Shown one piece after another: positions 5,901 to 6,402 of a stretch of 6,402 nt of DNA. The notes under the pieces were generated by a model. The model saw only the letters and a program-made list of their open reading frames with translations, was not told the origin of the DNA and searched no databases. Position numbers and translations under genes: made by a program. Numbering within the stretch: the stretch's first letter is position 1; the number at the start of each line of letters is the position of its first letter. The stretch lies in assembly GCA_023265735.1 (NCBI GenBank), contig JAHFSN010000132.1, forward strand, positions 1 to 6,402. Direction: 5' to 3'. The stretch is from Spirochaetaceae bacterium. Its GTDB lineage: Bacteria > Spirochaetota > Spirochaetia > JABEVK01.

Positions 5901-5909
5901 TGGTAGCAT
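5901..5909 (+). promoter_or_regulatory. Possible extended -10 promoter of the NFACT gene
   Basis: TGG followed by TAGCAT (5904-5909) resembles the TGn-extended -10 in front of the M20 gene; both sites share TGTGGTA. CATACT (5907-5912) is an overlapping alternative. No good -35 box is visible. Just upstream, CCCGGGGCCCGGG (5886-5898) is palindromic. The predicted leader is about 45 nt, unlike the very short leaders elsewhere in the window. Confidence 0.35.
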
Positions 5910-5940
5910 ACTCCCCTGAGAATGGAAGCCCGACGGGAGT
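5910..5940 (+). other. Small inverted repeat in the NFACT gene leader
   Basis: ACTCCC (5910-5915) is complementary to GGGAGT (5935-5940) with a 19-nt loop. If the upstream promoter is correct, this hairpin would lie near the mRNA 5' end, about 9 nt ahead of the ribosome binding site. A 6-bp stem with so large a loop may be chance. Confidence 0.3.
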
Positions 5941-5949
5941 CGGTGCCCT

Positions 5950-5954
5950 AAGGA
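5950..5954 (+). promoter_or_regulatory. Ribosome binding site AAGGA that fixes a TTG start
   Basis: AAGGA lies 7 nt before TTG at 5962, a normal spacing. It favours the TTG at 5962 over the in-frame TTG two codons later (5968). An ATG at 5954 is in another frame and stops after five codons. Confidence 0.65.
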
Positions 5955-5961
5955 TGGGGAC

Positions 5962-6402
5962 TTGTCTTTGAACTGGGTGGAAATCAATACGGTCCTCGAG
6001 GAAGCGTCGCTGACAGGCACGTTCCTGCAGAATGTTCGCCAGGCTGACTACCATCACCTGTACTTTGAGTTCTACAGCCCCGGCCGGCCCCGCCAGGTCC
6101 TGGTGTGCTTGGCACCCCAGAAGACCAGGCTCCACGAGGTCGTGCGGCGGCCGCCCACCCTGGTCCGGCCCCCGCGCTTCGTCGAGTTCCTGAGGGCTCG
6201 GCTGGTCGGTGCCGTGGTCGTCGAGGCCCGGCAGCTGGGCCGAGACCGGCTCATCCTCTGGCGTTTAGGGACCAAGGAGGGAGTCTTCGACCTGTGGATC
6301 CGGCTGTGGGGCGGGGCGGCCAACCTTCTGGTCACCGATCAGAGCCACACCGTCCTGGAAGCGGCCTTCCGGCGTCCAGCCAGCGGCGAGGTGACCGGCG
6401 GC
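5962..6402 (+). CDS. NFACT family protein, RqcH/Rqc2-like, N-terminal part (runs off right edge)
   Basis: The frame is open for 147 codons from TTG 5962 to the right edge. The protein starts (M)-S-L-N-W-V-E-I and shows the NFACT N-terminal domain. R69-P-P-R-F-V-E-F-L-R (69-78) is the 'P-P-x-F-x-x-x-L-R' block. Q91-L-G-R-D95-R96-L is the conserved D-R motif. L111-W-I-R-L-W-G-G-A-A-N121 is the region before the 'I-L-V-D' strand. In Bacillus, RqcH binds the stalled large ribosomal subunit and tRNA-Ala to add C-terminal alanine tails; other members were called fibronectin-binding proteins. The family's usual length is about 450-580 residues, so most of the protein, including the coiled coils and NFACT-R domain, lies outside. 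The window holds no other quality-control gene. The family call is strong; RqcH function is inferred. Confidence 0.82.
   Translation, partial: MSLNWVEINTVLEEASLTGTFLQNVRQADYHHLYFEFYSPGRPRQVLVCLAPQKTRLHEVVRRPPTLVRPPRFVEFLRARLVGAVVVEARQLGRDRLILWRLGTKEGVFDLWIRLWGGAANLLVTDQSHTVLEAAFRRPASGEVTGG

Noticed and set aside
5811..6020. 70-codon upstream extension of the phosphohexomutase frame
   Set aside because: It crosses the divergent promoter region into the NFACT gene, is low-complexity and Pro/Gly/Arg-rich, and a good ribosome binding site marks the ATG at 5810.

Overview
This is a GC-rich, compact bacterial chromosomal window with four complete protein genes and two more cut by the window edges. 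The genes are conserved housekeeping or metabolic types. I see no phage, insertion sequence, CRISPR array, rRNA, tRNA or recognisable defence or biosynthetic cluster. The best lineage clue is the right-edge gene. It encodes an NFACT N-terminal domain that begins M-S-L-N-W-x-E-I and carries an L-W-I-R-L-W-G-G-A-A-N block. From memory this resembles the form found in Spirochaetota, so a high-GC spirochaete is my tentative guess. It was not tested by any search.

Layout from left to right. Positions 489 to 1 (minus) hold the first 163 residues of an M3-family oligoendopeptidase F. A 65-bp gap carries two divergent promoters. Positions 555-1916 (plus) encode an M20-family metallopeptidase of 453 residues. 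After a 51-bp gap with its own promoter, 1968-3038 (plus) encodes tryptophanyl-tRNA synthetase (trpS). It overlaps by 4 bp (ATGA) a HAD-superfamily phosphatase/phosphomutase at 3035-3760 (plus) that ends in an unusual four-cysteine tail. The convergent gap after it is filled by a long imperfect palindrome (about 3731-3894). Positions 5810-3918 (minus) encode a 630-residue alpha-D-phosphohexomutase. A 151-bp divergent spacer follows, and then 5962-6402 (plus) is the start of the NFACT (RqcH-like) gene, which uses a TTG start.

Functionally, two peptidase genes sit back to back, trpS and the HAD gene form a coupled pair, and a sugar-phosphate mutase faces away from a ribosome-quality-control gene. 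They do not form one obvious pathway. The most distinctive signals are regulatory and structural. At four of five promoters the -10 hexamer is so close to the start codon that the mRNA would have a leader of about 0-10 nt. The convergent intergenic region is a long palindrome whose left arm supplies the last codons of the HAD gene. I found no convincing new biological system. The palindromic element and the leaderless promoter geometry are the observations most worth following up.
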